This document shows positions 16,180 to 25,191 of a stretch of 64,000 bases of DNA, in pieces. Under the pieces are notes generated by a model. That model saw only the letters and a program-made list of their open reading frames with translations. It did not search any database and was not told the origin of the DNA. Made by a program: the position numbers and the translations under genes. Source of the DNA: Thermofilum sp. (GTDB lineage: Archaea; Thermoproteota; Thermoprotei; Thermofilales; Thermofilaceae); NCBI GenBank assembly GCA_038741495.1, contig JAVYKX010000002.1, positions 486,518 through 550,517 of the forward strand, in the 5' to 3' direction. Position 1 is the stretch's first letter. Each line of letters opens with the position of its first letter.

Positions 16180-17448
16180 GTGCTGCGCGAGTCCGTGACC
16201 CTGAGAAAGCTCGCGGACAGCTACAAGAGGCTGCCGAGGAACATCAAGGTTCTAGCGCTCGGCTGGCTGGTGTGGTCCCCCACCCAGGCGATGGCGGGAC
16301 CCTACACTCAGCTGTACCTGAGCGAGCTGGGAGCGAATCCCGAGAAGATTTCCGCGGTTCAGTCGGCGCACAACGTGGCTAACGCTATCGCTAGGCTCGT
16401 GGGAGGCTACTACGCGGACAAGCAAGGTAGGAAGAAGCTGATCTGGCAGGGAACAGTTCTCGTAGCGCTAACATACGTAGTTATGGCTGCCGTGGCTAAC
16501 TGGGCTGTCTACGCTGCCGCCTTTATCGCTAACGGCTTCGCTCTCTACTACCAGCCAGCGCTTGAGAGCATTCAAGCCGACTCGGTCAGCATGCTGCTGA
16601 GGGGCCGCACTTACGCTCTGCTGAACTTTCTCTCAGGAGCGCTAACGTCGGTAGCACCGGCGGCGGGAGCTGCGCTCGTCAGCACCTTCGGGTTGATGGA
16701 CGGCGTGAGAATCGCTTTCGCAGTATCAGCGATAACGGGATTCGCGATCGCGGCCGCCAGGTACGCTTGGCTCGAGGAGACGCTGAGCGAGGCGGGAACC
16801 AAGGAGTCTATAGTTCGTGCGTACGTTGAAGCCCTGCGCGAGACGAGGAGAGAGGTGAAAGGCATCCTTTCGGTGGACCTCGCGTTGAACTTCACGGGAG
16901 GGTTAACGGTCCTCTCAACCTACTACACTTTCTACCATCTCGGCCTAGATGCGGCCTACGTCGGCCTCCTCTCGGCTGCCGGCGGGCTAGCAGGGCTCGC
17001 GGCAAACATCCCTGCAGGCTACGTGGTGGACAAGAAGGGGCGCGGCTACGCGCTGCAGCTGGGTCTTCACCTAGGGACGCTCTCGCTCCTAATCTTCGTC
17101 CTCACTCCTCCGAGGAGCAGCGCAACCCTCGCGCTCCTACTCGCCAGCAGCCTCGTGGGCTCGGTCGGCGGCCCCTTCTACGGGCTCGCCTACTCGGCGC
17201 TCCGCGCCGACCTGGTGCCGGAGAGGAGCAGGGGGAGGGTTTACGCCATACTTGGCCTTCCGCCCGCCGCAGCCTGGTCTATCGGCGCGCTGCTCGGAGG
17301 CTGGCTCTACAGCGCAGTAGGGCCCCGGGCCCCCTTCGCAGCATCTCTCGCTTTGAGAGTCGCGCTGACCCCCCTCCTACTCACTGTAGTGAGAAGCCTG
17401 ACCAGGAGCGTCGACTCCGTGGTAGTTGCGGCTAACGGAGCACGCTAG
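16180..17448 (+). CDS. Major facilitator superfamily transporter
   Basis: 422 residues with 12 predicted membrane helices in two halves. The loop 2-3 signature appears as GGYYADKQGRKKLIWQG and its repeat in the second half as AGYVVDKKGRGYALQLG, both matching the MFS D-x-x-G-R-R/K pattern. Substrate unknown. An A/T-rich GAATTTAAG at 16163-16171 points to a transcript start near 16190, so the GTG at 16195 may be the true start. The 3' end overlaps convergent nadE by 4 bp. Confidence 0.8.
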   Translation: MLRESVTLRKLADSYKRLPRNIKVLALGWLVWSPTQAMAGPYTQLYLSELGANPEKISAVQSAHNVANAIARLVGGYYADKQGRKKLIWQGTVLVALTYVVMAAVANWAVYAAAFIANGFALYYQPALESIQADSVSMLLRGRTYALLNFLSGALTSVAPAAGAALVSTFGLMDGVRIAFAVSAITGFAIAAARYAWLEETLSEAGTKESIVRAYVEALRETRREVKGILSVDLALNFTGGLTVLSTYYTFYHLGLDAAYVGLLSAAGGLAGLAANIPAGYVVDKKGRGYALQLGLHLGTLSLLIFVLTPPRSSATLALLLASSLVGSVGGPFYGLAYSALRADLVPERSRGRVYAILGLPPAAAWSIGALLGGWLYSAVGPRAPFAASLALRVALTPLLLTVVRSLTRSVDSVVVAANGAR

Positions 17449-18251
17449 AAGTCGAGGACGTCCGGCAGGGGCAGCGGCAGCACGGGCGGAGGCCTCCTCT
17501 TGTGCTCGCTCCTCCTATGCATCTCCATAACCCGCTCGACAACCTCCTCGCTGACTCCGGCTTCTCGCGCCGCCTCGCTCGGCTCCAAGCCCCTGTCGAA
17601 GACTAGGTACAGCACCTCGTCGATAACCTCGTAGCTCAGCCCCAGCTCCCCTTCCGCGGTCTGCCCGGGCCACAGCCTAGGGCTGCTCGGCTTGAGCGCA
17701 ATGCGCTCAGGGATGCCTAAGTGCAGGGCGAGCTGCCGGACCCAGGTCTTGTAGAGGCTCCCCAGAGGCATCACATCCACCCCTCCGTCACCGTACTTCG
17801 TGAAGTAGCCTATCAGCAGCTCGCTCTTGTCGCCGCTGCCTACGACGAGGTAGCCTCGCCTGTACCCCCGCTGGTGGAGGATGATCATACGGATCCTCGC
17901 GGCGACGTTCCCCCTCTCGACGGGAGTCATGCTGCCCAGCCTTTCGTCGAAGCTCCTGAGCAGGGGCTCGATGTCGATTACCTCGATGTTCCGCTCTGGC
18001 ACGCCGGCTACTTCAGCTACGCGCATCGCGTCCTCGATATCCTCTCTAGGGGTGGCAGCCGACGGGAGTACGAGCAGCAGGGTGTTCTCGGCTCCGAGGG
18101 CTCGAGCAGTGAGAACTGCCGCAACTGCGCTGTCTACACCACCGCTTACGCCGACGACGCCACCCCTCTTCCCGGCCTCTTCGAGCACGTACCTGCGTAG
18201 ACCAGCGGTGAGCAGCCGCTCAACCTTATCCGCCTTGATCCTCGGCAGCAT
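17445..18251 (-). CDS. nadE: NH3-dependent NAD+ synthetase
   Basis: 268 residues. The PP-loop GVSGGVDSAVAAVL (about 34-47) adenylates NaAD; the family blocks GSGDKSELLIGYFTKYGDGG and LKPSSPRLWPGQTAEGELG are intact. It makes NAD from deamido-NAD, ATP and ammonia. There is no glutaminase domain, so free ammonia is the likely nitrogen donor. The ATG at 18251 is close to a divergent promoter region with the next gene. Confidence 0.93.
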   Translation of the reverse strand: MLPRIKADKVERLLTAGLRRYVLEEAGKRGGVVGVSGGVDSAVAAVLTARALGAENTLLLVLPSAATPREDIEDAMRVAEVAGVPERNIEVIDIEPLLRSFDERLGSMTPVERGNVAARIRMIILHQRGYRRGYLVVGSGDKSELLIGYFTKYGDGGVDVMPLGSLYKTWVRQLALHLGIPERIALKPSSPRLWPGQTAEGELGLSYEVIDEVLYLVFDRGLEPSEAAREAGVSEEVVERVMEMHRRSEHKRRPPPVLPLPLPDVLDF

Positions 18252-18271
18252 GCCCTCTCTACTCGGGAGAG

Positions 18272-18283
18272 GTTAATATACGT
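18272..18283. promoter_or_regulatory. Divergent promoter between nadE and 18302
   Basis: GGTTAATATACG lies about 25 bp before both the nadE ATG (minus) and the GTG at 18302 (plus). A single A/T-rich core could serve both directions. Confidence 0.4.
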
Positions 18284-18301
18284 CGTGCGCATTAAGCTAT
18301 C

Positions 18302-18577
18302 GTGAGCGTTTCGAGAGCCAAGCTCTACTCCTTCCTGAGGAGCGTCGGCCTCTACGAGGCCACCGAGAGGGAGGGGGTGGTGACCATCAGGTTCTCCTCG
18401 ATGGACCTCGAGGGAGCTATAGGGGGAGTAGCTGAGATCGTCATCACTGGGCTGGTGAAGGGGGAGAGGGTGGAGGTAGCGAGAGTGGTCATCGTGAAGA
18501 ACGGTGCCTCCGAGGACGTGACCCCGGAGGTTCTTGGAGGCTGGCTCAACTACATTGAGCGCTACGAGCATGCCTAG
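18302..18577 (+). CDS. Small hypothetical protein
   Basis: 91 residues, strand-rich with a C-terminal helix: EGVVTIRFSSMDLEGAIGGV, then VAEIVITGLVKGERVEVARV, then WLNYIERYEHA. No family recognised and no membrane segment. Leaderless GTG start about 25 bp after the shared A/T-rich promoter element. It precedes apgM, which has its own upstream spacing. Confidence 0.6.
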   Translation: MSVSRAKLYSFLRSVGLYEATEREGVVTIRFSSMDLEGAIGGVAEIVITGLVKGERVEVARVVIVKNGASEDVTPEVLGGWLNYIERYEHA

Positions 18578-18663
18578 TGTGCCGGCCGGGCTCTTTTAGA
18601 CTAATTGAGTGTATAACCGTAAGTACAATAAGTGCCCGCTCCTCAGTGTGCTGGGCCTGCGAG

Positions 18664-19938
18664 ATGAAGCTAGTTTACCTGGTATTGGACGGAGTGGCGG
18701 ATAGGCCGGAGGACGGCCCCACCTCTCTAGAGGTTGCGAAGAAGCCCGCGCTCGACGCGATTGCAAGGCGGGCCCGCTGCGGCCTCATGTACGCGATTGA
18801 GCGCGGAGTAGCTCCCGAAAGCGATGCGGCTGTCATGTCGATTCTCGGCTACAACCCCCACGAGGAGTACACCGGCAGGGGTCCTCTGGAGGCTGTCGGC
18901 GCCGGGCTCTCGCTCCGGGAGGGCTACGAGGTCGCTTTCCGCGCCAACTTCGCGACGGTGGATCCGGATACGCGGAGAATCGTCGACAGAAGGTGCGGCA
19001 GGAACCTCTCCAGCGAGGAGGCGAGAGAGCTCGCCAGGGCGCTGGACAACCTCCAGCTCAACGTGTACGATGCTTACGCTCGCGTGATTGCGACGGTTGG
19101 GCACAGGGCTGTAGTTGTCATCGGGAGCAGGAGCTTCCCCCTCTCCGACGCGGTCGACAACACTGATCCAGCTTACGAGAAGAGGGGGTACGTCTCCGAG
19201 GCGAGGTCCTCCTTCGAGCCCTTCATCGCCAGGGCAAGGCCTCTCGATAAGTCTCCCGAGGCGCTTCGCACAGCGGAGCTCGTCGACATGTTCACTGAGC
19301 TGTCGATCAGCATCCTGAAGAACCACCCTGTCAATCTCAGGAGGGCTGCCGAAGGCAAGCTCCCGGCTAACGCTATACTGCTGAGAGACGCCGGGGGGAG
19401 GCTGCCCAGGCTGCAGAGCATCAGCGCCAAGTTCGGCCTTAGGTTCGGCGCAGTTGCCGAGATGCCTGTCGAGGTCGGGATCTCCAAAGTGCTGGGGATG
19501 GAGATTGCCAGCGTCCCGCCGCCTACAGAGGATAAGGCTGCCGACTACGCGGTCAGGCTCGAAGCCACATTGAAGCTCCTCGACAGGGTTGACGCCGTGT
19601 ACGTGCACCTCAAAGGTCCGGACGAGCCGGGCCACGACGGGGACCTTAAAGCGAAGGTCAAGGCGATCGAGCTCATCGACCAGCACTACGTCTCGAAGCT
19701 TGCGAGAGAGCTGCCGAGCGACGCTGCGATCCTCGTCACGGCCGACCACGCGACGCCTTACACGAGGAAGGCGCACAGCGGCGACCCGGTGCCCGTCGTG
19801 CTTGCACACGAGAAGCTGGAGCCGGACGGCGTGAAGGAATTCACCGAGAGAGCTTGTGCCGGCGGTTCCTTGGGTGTGATCGAGCACGGCTACCAGCTCC
19901 TACCCACCGTGCTGTCCCTGCTGGGGTTGAGAAGGTAG
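18664..19938 (+). CDS. apgM: 2,3-bisphosphoglycerate-independent phosphoglycerate mutase, archaeal type
   Basis: 424 residues. Metal and nucleophile sites of the alkaline-phosphatase fold are visible: LVYLVLDGVADRP (metal Asp), PESDAAVMSILGYNP (nucleophile Ser), HLKGPDEPGHDGD, then LVTADHATP and KAHSGDPVPVV (metal ligands). It interconverts 3- and 2-phosphoglycerate in glycolysis and gluconeogenesis. RuBisCO encoded at 33.8 kb would feed it 3-phosphoglycerate. The ATG at 18664 is the family start; the frame is open for 87 bp upstream but that part looks non-coding. Confidence 0.93.
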   Translation: MKLVYLVLDGVADRPEDGPTSLEVAKKPALDAIARRARCGLMYAIERGVAPESDAAVMSILGYNPHEEYTGRGPLEAVGAGLSLREGYEVAFRANFATVDPDTRRIVDRRCGRNLSSEEARELARALDNLQLNVYDAYARVIATVGHRAVVVIGSRSFPLSDAVDNTDPAYEKRGYVSEARSSFEPFIARARPLDKSPEALRTAELVDMFTELSISILKNHPVNLRRAAEGKLPANAILLRDAGGRLPRLQSISAKFGLRFGAVAEMPVEVGISKVLGMEIASVPPPTEDKAADYAVRLEATLKLLDRVDAVYVHLKGPDEPGHDGDLKAKVKAIELIDQHYVSKLARELPSDAAILVTADHATPYTRKAHSGDPVPVVLAHEKLEPDGVKEFTERACAGGSLGVIEHGYQLLPTVLSLLGLRR

Positions 19939-19993
19939 AGTAGTTTAGCTCTCTAAACGAAGAGAATTTTCTCGACGTCCCCTACTCTCCCCC

Positions 19994-20701
19994 GTGAAGA
20001 GGAGGTTAAAGTCCCTCGAAGTGGCTCTCAGCGCTATTTGCGCAGTGCTCTACGCGCTCGTAGGCTGGCTTAGCTACCTGGGCATCTTCACTCCTGTTTT
20101 CGGCGTTGTGCGCTTCTGGCCTTCAGTCTTCATCCCTGCAGTCTTCGCGGTGGCTTTCTCGCCGCTTGTGGGAGGGCTTGGAGCAGCGGTGGGGATCTTT
20201 ATCAGCGACATGCTCATCCACGGCAACGCTCTTCTGAGCCTCACCGTCGGGGTTCCGGCGAACTTCCTCGGCTTCTACACCGTCGGCGAAGTTTACCGAA
20301 GGTTGAGGAGGGGGTCTGTCCCGCTTCTCGTCGGCGAGCTGGTGCTGTCCCTCGCTGTGCTAGCCATCCTGCACGCTTGGGGTGTCGTGCCGACAGACCT
20401 GCTGGTGGCAGGCTCGCTAGCTGGGGCTGTAACGCTAGCTTTCGCCGCGGTTTTCAGAGGAGATGACAGGAGCGTCGTTCTGGCCGGCTCCACCGGGCTG
20501 CTAGTAGGGTCGGCGGTGATCGGCGCAGGGGTGTGGGCGTTCAGCCAGTTCTTTACGCTGCCTACGGGTGAGAGCTCACTACCGCTCACGGCCGCGGCCG
20601 CCTGGTTCGTCTGGACGTACTTCACTGAAGTTCCCTTCATCGCGGTGCTCACTCCCCCCATTGTCAGAGCGCTGCGGCACGCGAAGCTCGCGTGGGGCTA
20701 A
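19994..20701 (+). CDS. Membrane protein resembling an ECF transporter S component
   Basis: 235 residues, about six to seven membrane helices with short loops. The start (KSLEVALSAICAVLYALVGW) and the inner block VFAVAFSPLVGGLGAAVGIF plus ISDMLIH look like substrate-binding S components of energy-coupling-factor importers. No dedicated ATPase lies next to it; it could share the ECF module at 28.2-30.7 kb. Substrate unknown. GTG start. Confidence 0.55.
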   Translation: MKRRLKSLEVALSAICAVLYALVGWLSYLGIFTPVFGVVRFWPSVFIPAVFAVAFSPLVGGLGAAVGIFISDMLIHGNALLSLTVGVPANFLGFYTVGEVYRRLRRGSVPLLVGELVLSLAVLAILHAWGVVPTDLLVAGSLAGAVTLAFAAVFRGDDRSVVLAGSTGLLVGSAVIGAGVWAFSQFFTLPTGESSLPLTAAAAWFVWTYFTEVPFIAVLTPPIVRALRHAKLAWG

Positions 20702-20756
20702 CCTGGTTAACTATCGATTTTTAAGCGGTTTTCCCCACCCTCTAGGTGAGCTTTCC

Positions 20757-21653
20757 GTGAGCAAACGCTGCGCTGAAGCCTGGAGCCCCGCCGGTCTCTC
20801 CGGGCTATTCGAGGCTCACGTAGTGCCCGGCGACCTGCTCAGGACGGGAGCGAGGGGCGCAGGTCTCGCCCTGTCCGCTGGAGTCAGAGCGCGAGTCTGC
20901 CTCCGCGAGGAGCCTGGTATCGTAACGCTGCTTAACGGCGTGCAGGGGGATTACTTTGTAGCGAGGAGTGTTGCTGAGCTACTGCTGAGCAAAGCCTCCG
21001 AGGAAGCCGGACTGCTGGTAGAGCAGGAAGCTCAAGCTCCAGTGGGAGGAGGGCTCGGGACGAGCGGTGCTAGCGCTCTCGCTGTCGCACTAGCCTCGGC
21101 TAAAGTGCTCAAGCTGAAGCTCACGTACCGGGAGGTCGCGCAGGCTGCCCACATAGCGGAGATCAAGTGCGGGACGGGTTTGGGGACGGTTTCCGGCTTG
21201 GTGGTGGGCGGCGCGGTGATAGTCGAGAAGCCTGGAGCACCGGGCTTCGACGAGGTTAACCGCATCCTCTTCGACCCGGCGCTCAAGGTCGTCGTGGGGT
21301 TCTTCGGGCCGATCGTGAAGAGCAAGGTGCTCCGGAGCGATGGCCTCTCGCTGGTCAACGAGCTGGGGAGGAGCGCGCTGCAGGAGCTCGTGCGGGAGCC
21401 AACGCTGGAGAAGTTTCTCGAGGTTTCGAGGAGCTTCACCCTGAAAGCGGGGCTCGCTACACCTAACGTTCTGCGAGCGTTCGAGGCTCTAGCGAAGCTC
21501 GACGTGGTGGGCTTCTCCCAAGCGCAGGTCGGCGACACAGTTTTCGCAGTAGCGGACAGCAGCTCCGCCGGCGAGGTCGAGAGCGTGCTGAGAGCTTTAG
21601 GAGCGCGCACCCTTACTGCTGAGATCTCCTGGGCTCCAGCGCACCTGGTGTAG
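20757..21653 (+). CDS. Pantoate kinase, GHMP family
   Basis: About 298 residues. The N-terminal block EAWSPAGLSGLFEAHVV and RTGARGAGLALSAGV is characteristic of archaeal pantoate kinases, and the GHMP ATP-binding motif is PVGGGLGTSGASALAVALA. The enzyme phosphorylates pantoate in the archaeal route to coenzyme A, before phosphopantothenate synthetase (not in this window). The GTG at 20757 follows an A/T-rich GATTTTTAAG; the frame is open further upstream, where it overlaps the S-like gene, but the family start favours 20757. Confidence 0.8.
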   Translation: MSKRCAEAWSPAGLSGLFEAHVVPGDLLRTGARGAGLALSAGVRARVCLREEPGIVTLLNGVQGDYFVARSVAELLLSKASEEAGLLVEQEAQAPVGGGLGTSGASALAVALASAKVLKLKLTYREVAQAAHIAEIKCGTGLGTVSGLVVGGAVIVEKPGAPGFDEVNRILFDPALKVVVGFFGPIVKSKVLRSDGLSLVNELGRSALQELVREPTLEKFLEVSRSFTLKAGLATPNVLRAFEALAKLDVVGFSQAQVGDTVFAVADSSSAGEVESVLRALGARTLTAEISWAPAHLV

Positions 21654-21698
21654 CTCTGAGCGGGAAAGCATTTTACCGCGCGTTTTCCTCTTAAAGGC

Positions 21699-21980
21699 GT
21701 GGCAAAGCTGGTACGCGCGCACGTGTACGTTTCCGGCTACGTTCAGGGAGTCTTCTTTAGAGCTTCAATGCGCGAAGTCGCTCAGCAGTACGGCGTGAAA
21801 GGCTGGGTCCGCAACCTCCCCGACGGGCGCGTCGAGGCAGTGCTCGAAGGCGAGGAAGATAAAGTGCTGAAGGTTATCGAGTGGGCGAGGCGGGGACCGC
21901 CCCTCGCCAGGGTAGAAGACGTGCAGGTGGTTTGGGAGGAGTACAAGGGAGAGTTCAAGGACTTCAGGATAAGGTGGTAG
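21699..21980 (+). CDS. acyP: Acylphosphatase
   Basis: 93 residues, the normal family length. The catalytic loop [20 protein letters not shown] (Arg binds the phosphate) and the Asn-containing [17 protein letters not shown] are intact. It hydrolyses acyl phosphates such as 1,3-bisphosphoglycerate or carbamoyl phosphate. GTG start with an A/T-rich GCATTTTAC about 28 bp upstream. The MoeA gene starts inside its last codons. Confidence 0.95.
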   Translation: MAKLVRAHVYVSGYVQGVFFRASMREVAQQYGVKGWVRNLPDGRVEAVLEGEEDKVLKVIEWARRGPPLARVEDVQVVWEEYKGEFKDFRIRW

Positions 21981-23194
21981 TTTTGCGGAAGCTCCACAGA
22001 GTATCTGAAGTTCTCCAGCAGGCGCGCTCCTACGCAGCGTTACCGCCTACAGTGCGCGTACCGGTGCAGGAGGCGCTGGGCCGCTACTCAGCCGAGCTCG
22101 TGGTCAGTTCGTTCAAGCTGCCCCCGTGGCCGAAAAGCGTGGTTGACGGCTACGCTCTCAGAGCTGAAGACGCGGAGGCTGCGGGCCCCTCCTCTCCCGT
22201 CGCCCTGAAGCTGAAGCCGGGCGTGGTGAGGCCTGGGAGCGAGCAGCGGGAGAGGCTGAGCCCTGGGGAGGCTCTCATGGTCGAGACGGGCGCGCCACTC
22301 CCCGAGGGGGCGGACGCTGTCCTACCCGTCGAGGACGCTGAGGAGAGAGAGGGCAAACTGCTCGTTTTTAGAAGAGTTGCGAAGTTCGAGAATGTTTCGC
22401 TGCCGGGTGAGGAGTACGATGAAGGCTTAGTGATCGCTGAGAAGGGGTCGAGGGTGACGCCAGCCGCGCTCGGCGCGCTGATTCTCGAAGGCAGGCGGGA
22501 TATCCTCGTCTACGACCTGCGCGCTAGGCTCCTGAACGTTGGCGACGAGATCGTGAGGGGAACCTACTTCAGGCCTTTCACCCACTACGTGATCGCGGCG
22601 TGGCTGCAGCACCACGGGATCCGCGTGGAGGAGATCTCGGTGGCTGGCGACGACGAGGAGGAGGTGAAGCGCTGGATCTCGAGAGGGGAAGCCTACCTCA
22701 CGCTGCTGGTGGGCGGCACGTCGATGGGGGGCCACGACGTCACTGTGAAAGCGCTCGAGTCGCTGCACCCCGAGTTCCTGGCTCACGGCTTCGCCGTCCA
22801 GCCCGGGAAGACTGCTTGCCTCGCGATCCTGAAGGGCAGGCCCATCCTGGCGCTGAGCGGGCTACCCGTGGCAGCGATGTCCACGCTCGAGATCGTCCTC
22901 AAGCCCTTCCTCAGGGAGCTGGGGCTCAGGCTCCCGGAGTACCCGCGCGTACGCGCTCGGCTAACTAAGAGGCTAACCGTGAAGACGGGCGTGGTGGGCT
23001 TCGCTCGAGTCAGGGTCTACGAGGAGGGCGGCATACTCTACGCTGAGCCCCTAATGGTCGGCGGCTCGGGCTCGCTCGCGAGCTTGCTCCGCGGAAACGG
23101 GTTTGTCATCGTCCCGGAGGACGTGGAGGGATTCGACGAAGGGGAAGCCGTGGAGGTGCAGCTCTACGGAGAGGTGGCGAAGCGGCATGGCTGA
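21974..23194 (+). CDS. moeA: Molybdopterin molybdenumtransferase MoeA (first copy)
   Basis: About 406 residues. MoeA blocks in order: [12 protein letters not shown] (about 52-63), [20 protein letters not shown], a central [11 protein letters not shown], then [18 protein letters not shown] (molybdopterin-binding) and [25 protein letters not shown]. It inserts Mo or W into molybdopterin-AMP. The start is GTG 21974 or TTG 21983, both overlapping or abutting acyP. It lacks the extra C-terminal domain of the next gene and has GGTSMGG where many have GGTSAGE. Confidence 0.87.
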   Translation: MVVLRKLHRVSEVLQQARSYAALPPTVRVPVQEALGRYSAELVVSSFKLPPWPKSVVDGYALRAEDAEAAGPSSPVALKLKPGVVRPGSEQRERLSPGEALMVETGAPLPEGADAVLPVEDAEEREGKLLVFRRVAKFENVSLPGEEYDEGLVIAEKGSRVTPAALGALILEGRRDILVYDLRARLLNVGDEIVRGTYFRPFTHYVIAAWLQHHGIRVEEISVAGDDEEEVKRWISRGEAYLTLLVGGTSMGGHDVTVKALESLHPEFLAHGFAVQPGKTACLAILKGRPILALSGLPVAAMSTLEIVLKPFLRELGLRLPEYPRVRARLTKRLTVKTGVVGFARVRVYEEGGILYAEPLMVGGSGSLASLLRGNGFVIVPEDVEGFDEGEAVEVQLYGEVAKRHG

Positions 23195-25139
23195 GCGTAA
23201 GATCTACCGGAAACTCGTCGCGGTTGACGACGTGCTCCCCACGATCGAGAAGTATGTGCCGCTGGAGCCGCTCGGAGAGGTGGAGGCGAGCCTGCAGGAA
23301 GCTGTGGGCCGCGTGCTAAGCAGGAACGTTTACGCTCCTACCAACTACCCTCCCTACACTCGCTCGCTCGTCGACGGCTACGCGGTGATCAGCGAGGACG
23401 TCGCCGGCGCCTACGAGGACAGGCCTAAAGAGCTGAAGCTCGTGGGTACTGTCAAGACGGGGGAGACGGTCCTGCTCCGGATCGGGAGAGGTGAGTGCGC
23501 CGGCGTGTCCACTGGAGCCGTGCTACCCTACCCTGCTGACGCCGTTGTCCCGGTGGAGTACACACACGCGCGCCCGGGCGTAGTTGAGATCTACAGGTCT
23601 GTGGCGAAAGGCGAGAACGTCGACCCAGCTGGGTCGGACATCGCTGAGGGTGAAGTGCTTGCCTGGAGAGGGGATATCGTAACGCCAAGCCTTGCAGCTC
23701 TGCTGGCGGCGGTGGGGGTCAGCAGAGTCCACGTCTTCAGGCCGGTGAGGGTCGGGGTCGTCCCCACGGGCAACGAGCTGCGGGAGCCGGGGGAGGGGCT
23801 GGAGTACGGCCAGGTGTACGACTCGAACTCGTACCTGGTCTACGGTGTCGCGAAGATGCTTGGGGCCGACGCGCGAATCTATCCCCGTGCCCCCGACGTC
23901 CTGGAGGAGGTCGAGGAAGCGATCCACAGGGCTCTCGGGGAGAACGATATCGTGGTCACCATCGGCGGGACATCGGCCGGCGAGGAGGACCTCGTGTACA
24001 GGGTGCTGTCCAGCCTCGACCCGGGCCTCATCATCCACGGCGTGAAGCAGCGCCCGGGCCGCCCCCTCGCGGTCGCTGTGCACGGCAGGAAACTGGTCCT
24101 GGGGCTTCCCGGCTTCCCCCTCTCCTGCTTGCTCTCGATCAACCTCTACCTCGCACCTCTGATTGCGAAGCTTCAAGGAGCACGTGCTCACGAGAGCAGG
24201 TACGTCGAGGCGGTAGTCCCCGTGCCCATGCGGGGGGATCCTGGCTCGAGGGTTTTCGTGCCCTGCGTCATAGTGGAGCGCGGAGGCATCTACACGGCGT
24301 TCCCGCTGGCGGGTCACAGCGGCCGTGTCTCAGCGCTGCACCTGGTCGACGGCTACCTAGTTATTCCCGAGAGCGACGAGAGCCTCCCCTCAGGGAGCCG
24401 GGCGCGCGTGCTTGTGAGCCCCTTCTGGAGGCCTTTCGAGGCTAACGTGATCGGCAGCCACGACCCTCTCCTCCAGGAGGTAGTGGCGGGTCTCCGCAGC
24501 AGAGATAGGGTGAGGCTCGTGAGCACCGGCAGCTTAGCCGGCCTCCAAGCGGTGAAGTCCGGTGTGGCGGACGTCGCTGGGACACACCTCCTCGACCCGG
24601 AGACGGGCGAGTACAATACTCCCTTCTTGAAGTCGCTGGGGCTCGAGGGAGTTGTCCTCGTCAGGGGTTACCTCAGGGAGCAGGGCTTCGTCTACAGGGA
24701 GGACTCGGTCTCCAGCTTCTCTGAGGTTATCGAGAAAGGCTTGAAGTTCGTTAACAGGAACGCGGGCAGCGGTACGCGAGCCCTCATCGACCACCTGCTG
24801 AAAGCTGAAGCGGGGAGGCTCGGCGTGGGGTTCGAGGAGCTCAGAGAGCGGCTGCAGGGGTACACGTGGGAGGTGAAAACGCACGAAGCTGTCGCCTACC
24901 TCGTCGCGAGAGGGGTAGCGGACGTCGGCGTAGCTATAAGGTACGCTGCCGAGAGGTACGGGCTCGGCTTCACACCCATCGGCTTCGAGCGGTACGACCT
25001 AGTCGTCAGGAAAGACTCCCTAGGCAAGCAGGCTGTGAGAGAGCTTCTCGACGGTTTCTGCTCGGAGGGGCGGAGAAGGGCTTCGGAGACTCGAGGGTAC
25101 GCGGTGGACAGCGCGATGTGTGAAACACTCGAATTTTAA
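23187..25139 (+). CDS. moeA: MoeA fused to a C-terminal PBP-like (MoeA/LysR-type) domain
   Basis: 650 residues. Positions 1-410 are MoeA: RSLVDGYAVISEDVAG, GVSTGAVLPYPADAVVPVE, GVVPTGNELREPGEG, VVTIGGTSAGEEDLV, KQRPGRPLAVAVHG, LGLPGFPLSCLL. Positions about 425-650 form a periplasmic-binding-protein-like domain (VRLVSTGSLAGLQAVKSGVA, then KFVNRNAGSGTRALIDHLL) as in MoeA/LysR fusions, thought to sense molybdate or tungstate or cofactor. Hyperthermophilic archaea often carry two MoeA copies, proposed for Mo and W. It overlaps the first copy by 8 bp. Confidence 0.88.
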   Translation: MAERKIYRKLVAVDDVLPTIEKYVPLEPLGEVEASLQEAVGRVLSRNVYAPTNYPPYTRSLVDGYAVISEDVAGAYEDRPKELKLVGTVKTGETVLLRIGRGECAGVSTGAVLPYPADAVVPVEYTHARPGVVEIYRSVAKGENVDPAGSDIAEGEVLAWRGDIVTPSLAALLAAVGVSRVHVFRPVRVGVVPTGNELREPGEGLEYGQVYDSNSYLVYGVAKMLGADARIYPRAPDVLEEVEEAIHRALGENDIVVTIGGTSAGEEDLVYRVLSSLDPGLIIHGVKQRPGRPLAVAVHGRKLVLGLPGFPLSCLLSINLYLAPLIAKLQGARAHESRYVEAVVPVPMRGDPGSRVFVPCVIVERGGIYTAFPLAGHSGRVSALHLVDGYLVIPESDESLPSGSRARVLVSPFWRPFEANVIGSHDPLLQEVVAGLRSRDRVRLVSTGSLAGLQAVKSGVADVAGTHLLDPETGEYNTPFLKSLGLEGVVLVRGYLREQGFVYREDSVSSFSEVIEKGLKFVNRNAGSGTRALIDHLLKAEAGRLGVGFEELRERLQGYTWEVKTHEAVAYLVARGVADVGVAIRYAAERYGLGFTPIGFERYDLVVRKDSLGKQAVRELLDGFCSEGRRRASETRGYAVDSAMCETLEF

Positions 25140-25191
25140 TCCGCTCCACGGGGTCCGAGAGTACTCCGAAAGTGAACAGAGGTGCTCCGGC

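Noticed and set aside
18727..19887. 386-codon minus-strand open frame opposite apgM
   Set aside because: Codon pattern mirrors the ApgM frame, whose catalytic motifs are all present; the minus frame has no motifs.
23523..24317. Long minus-strand open frame opposite moeA
   Set aside because: It is a shadow of the second moeA; the plus-strand frame shows full MoeA motifs.
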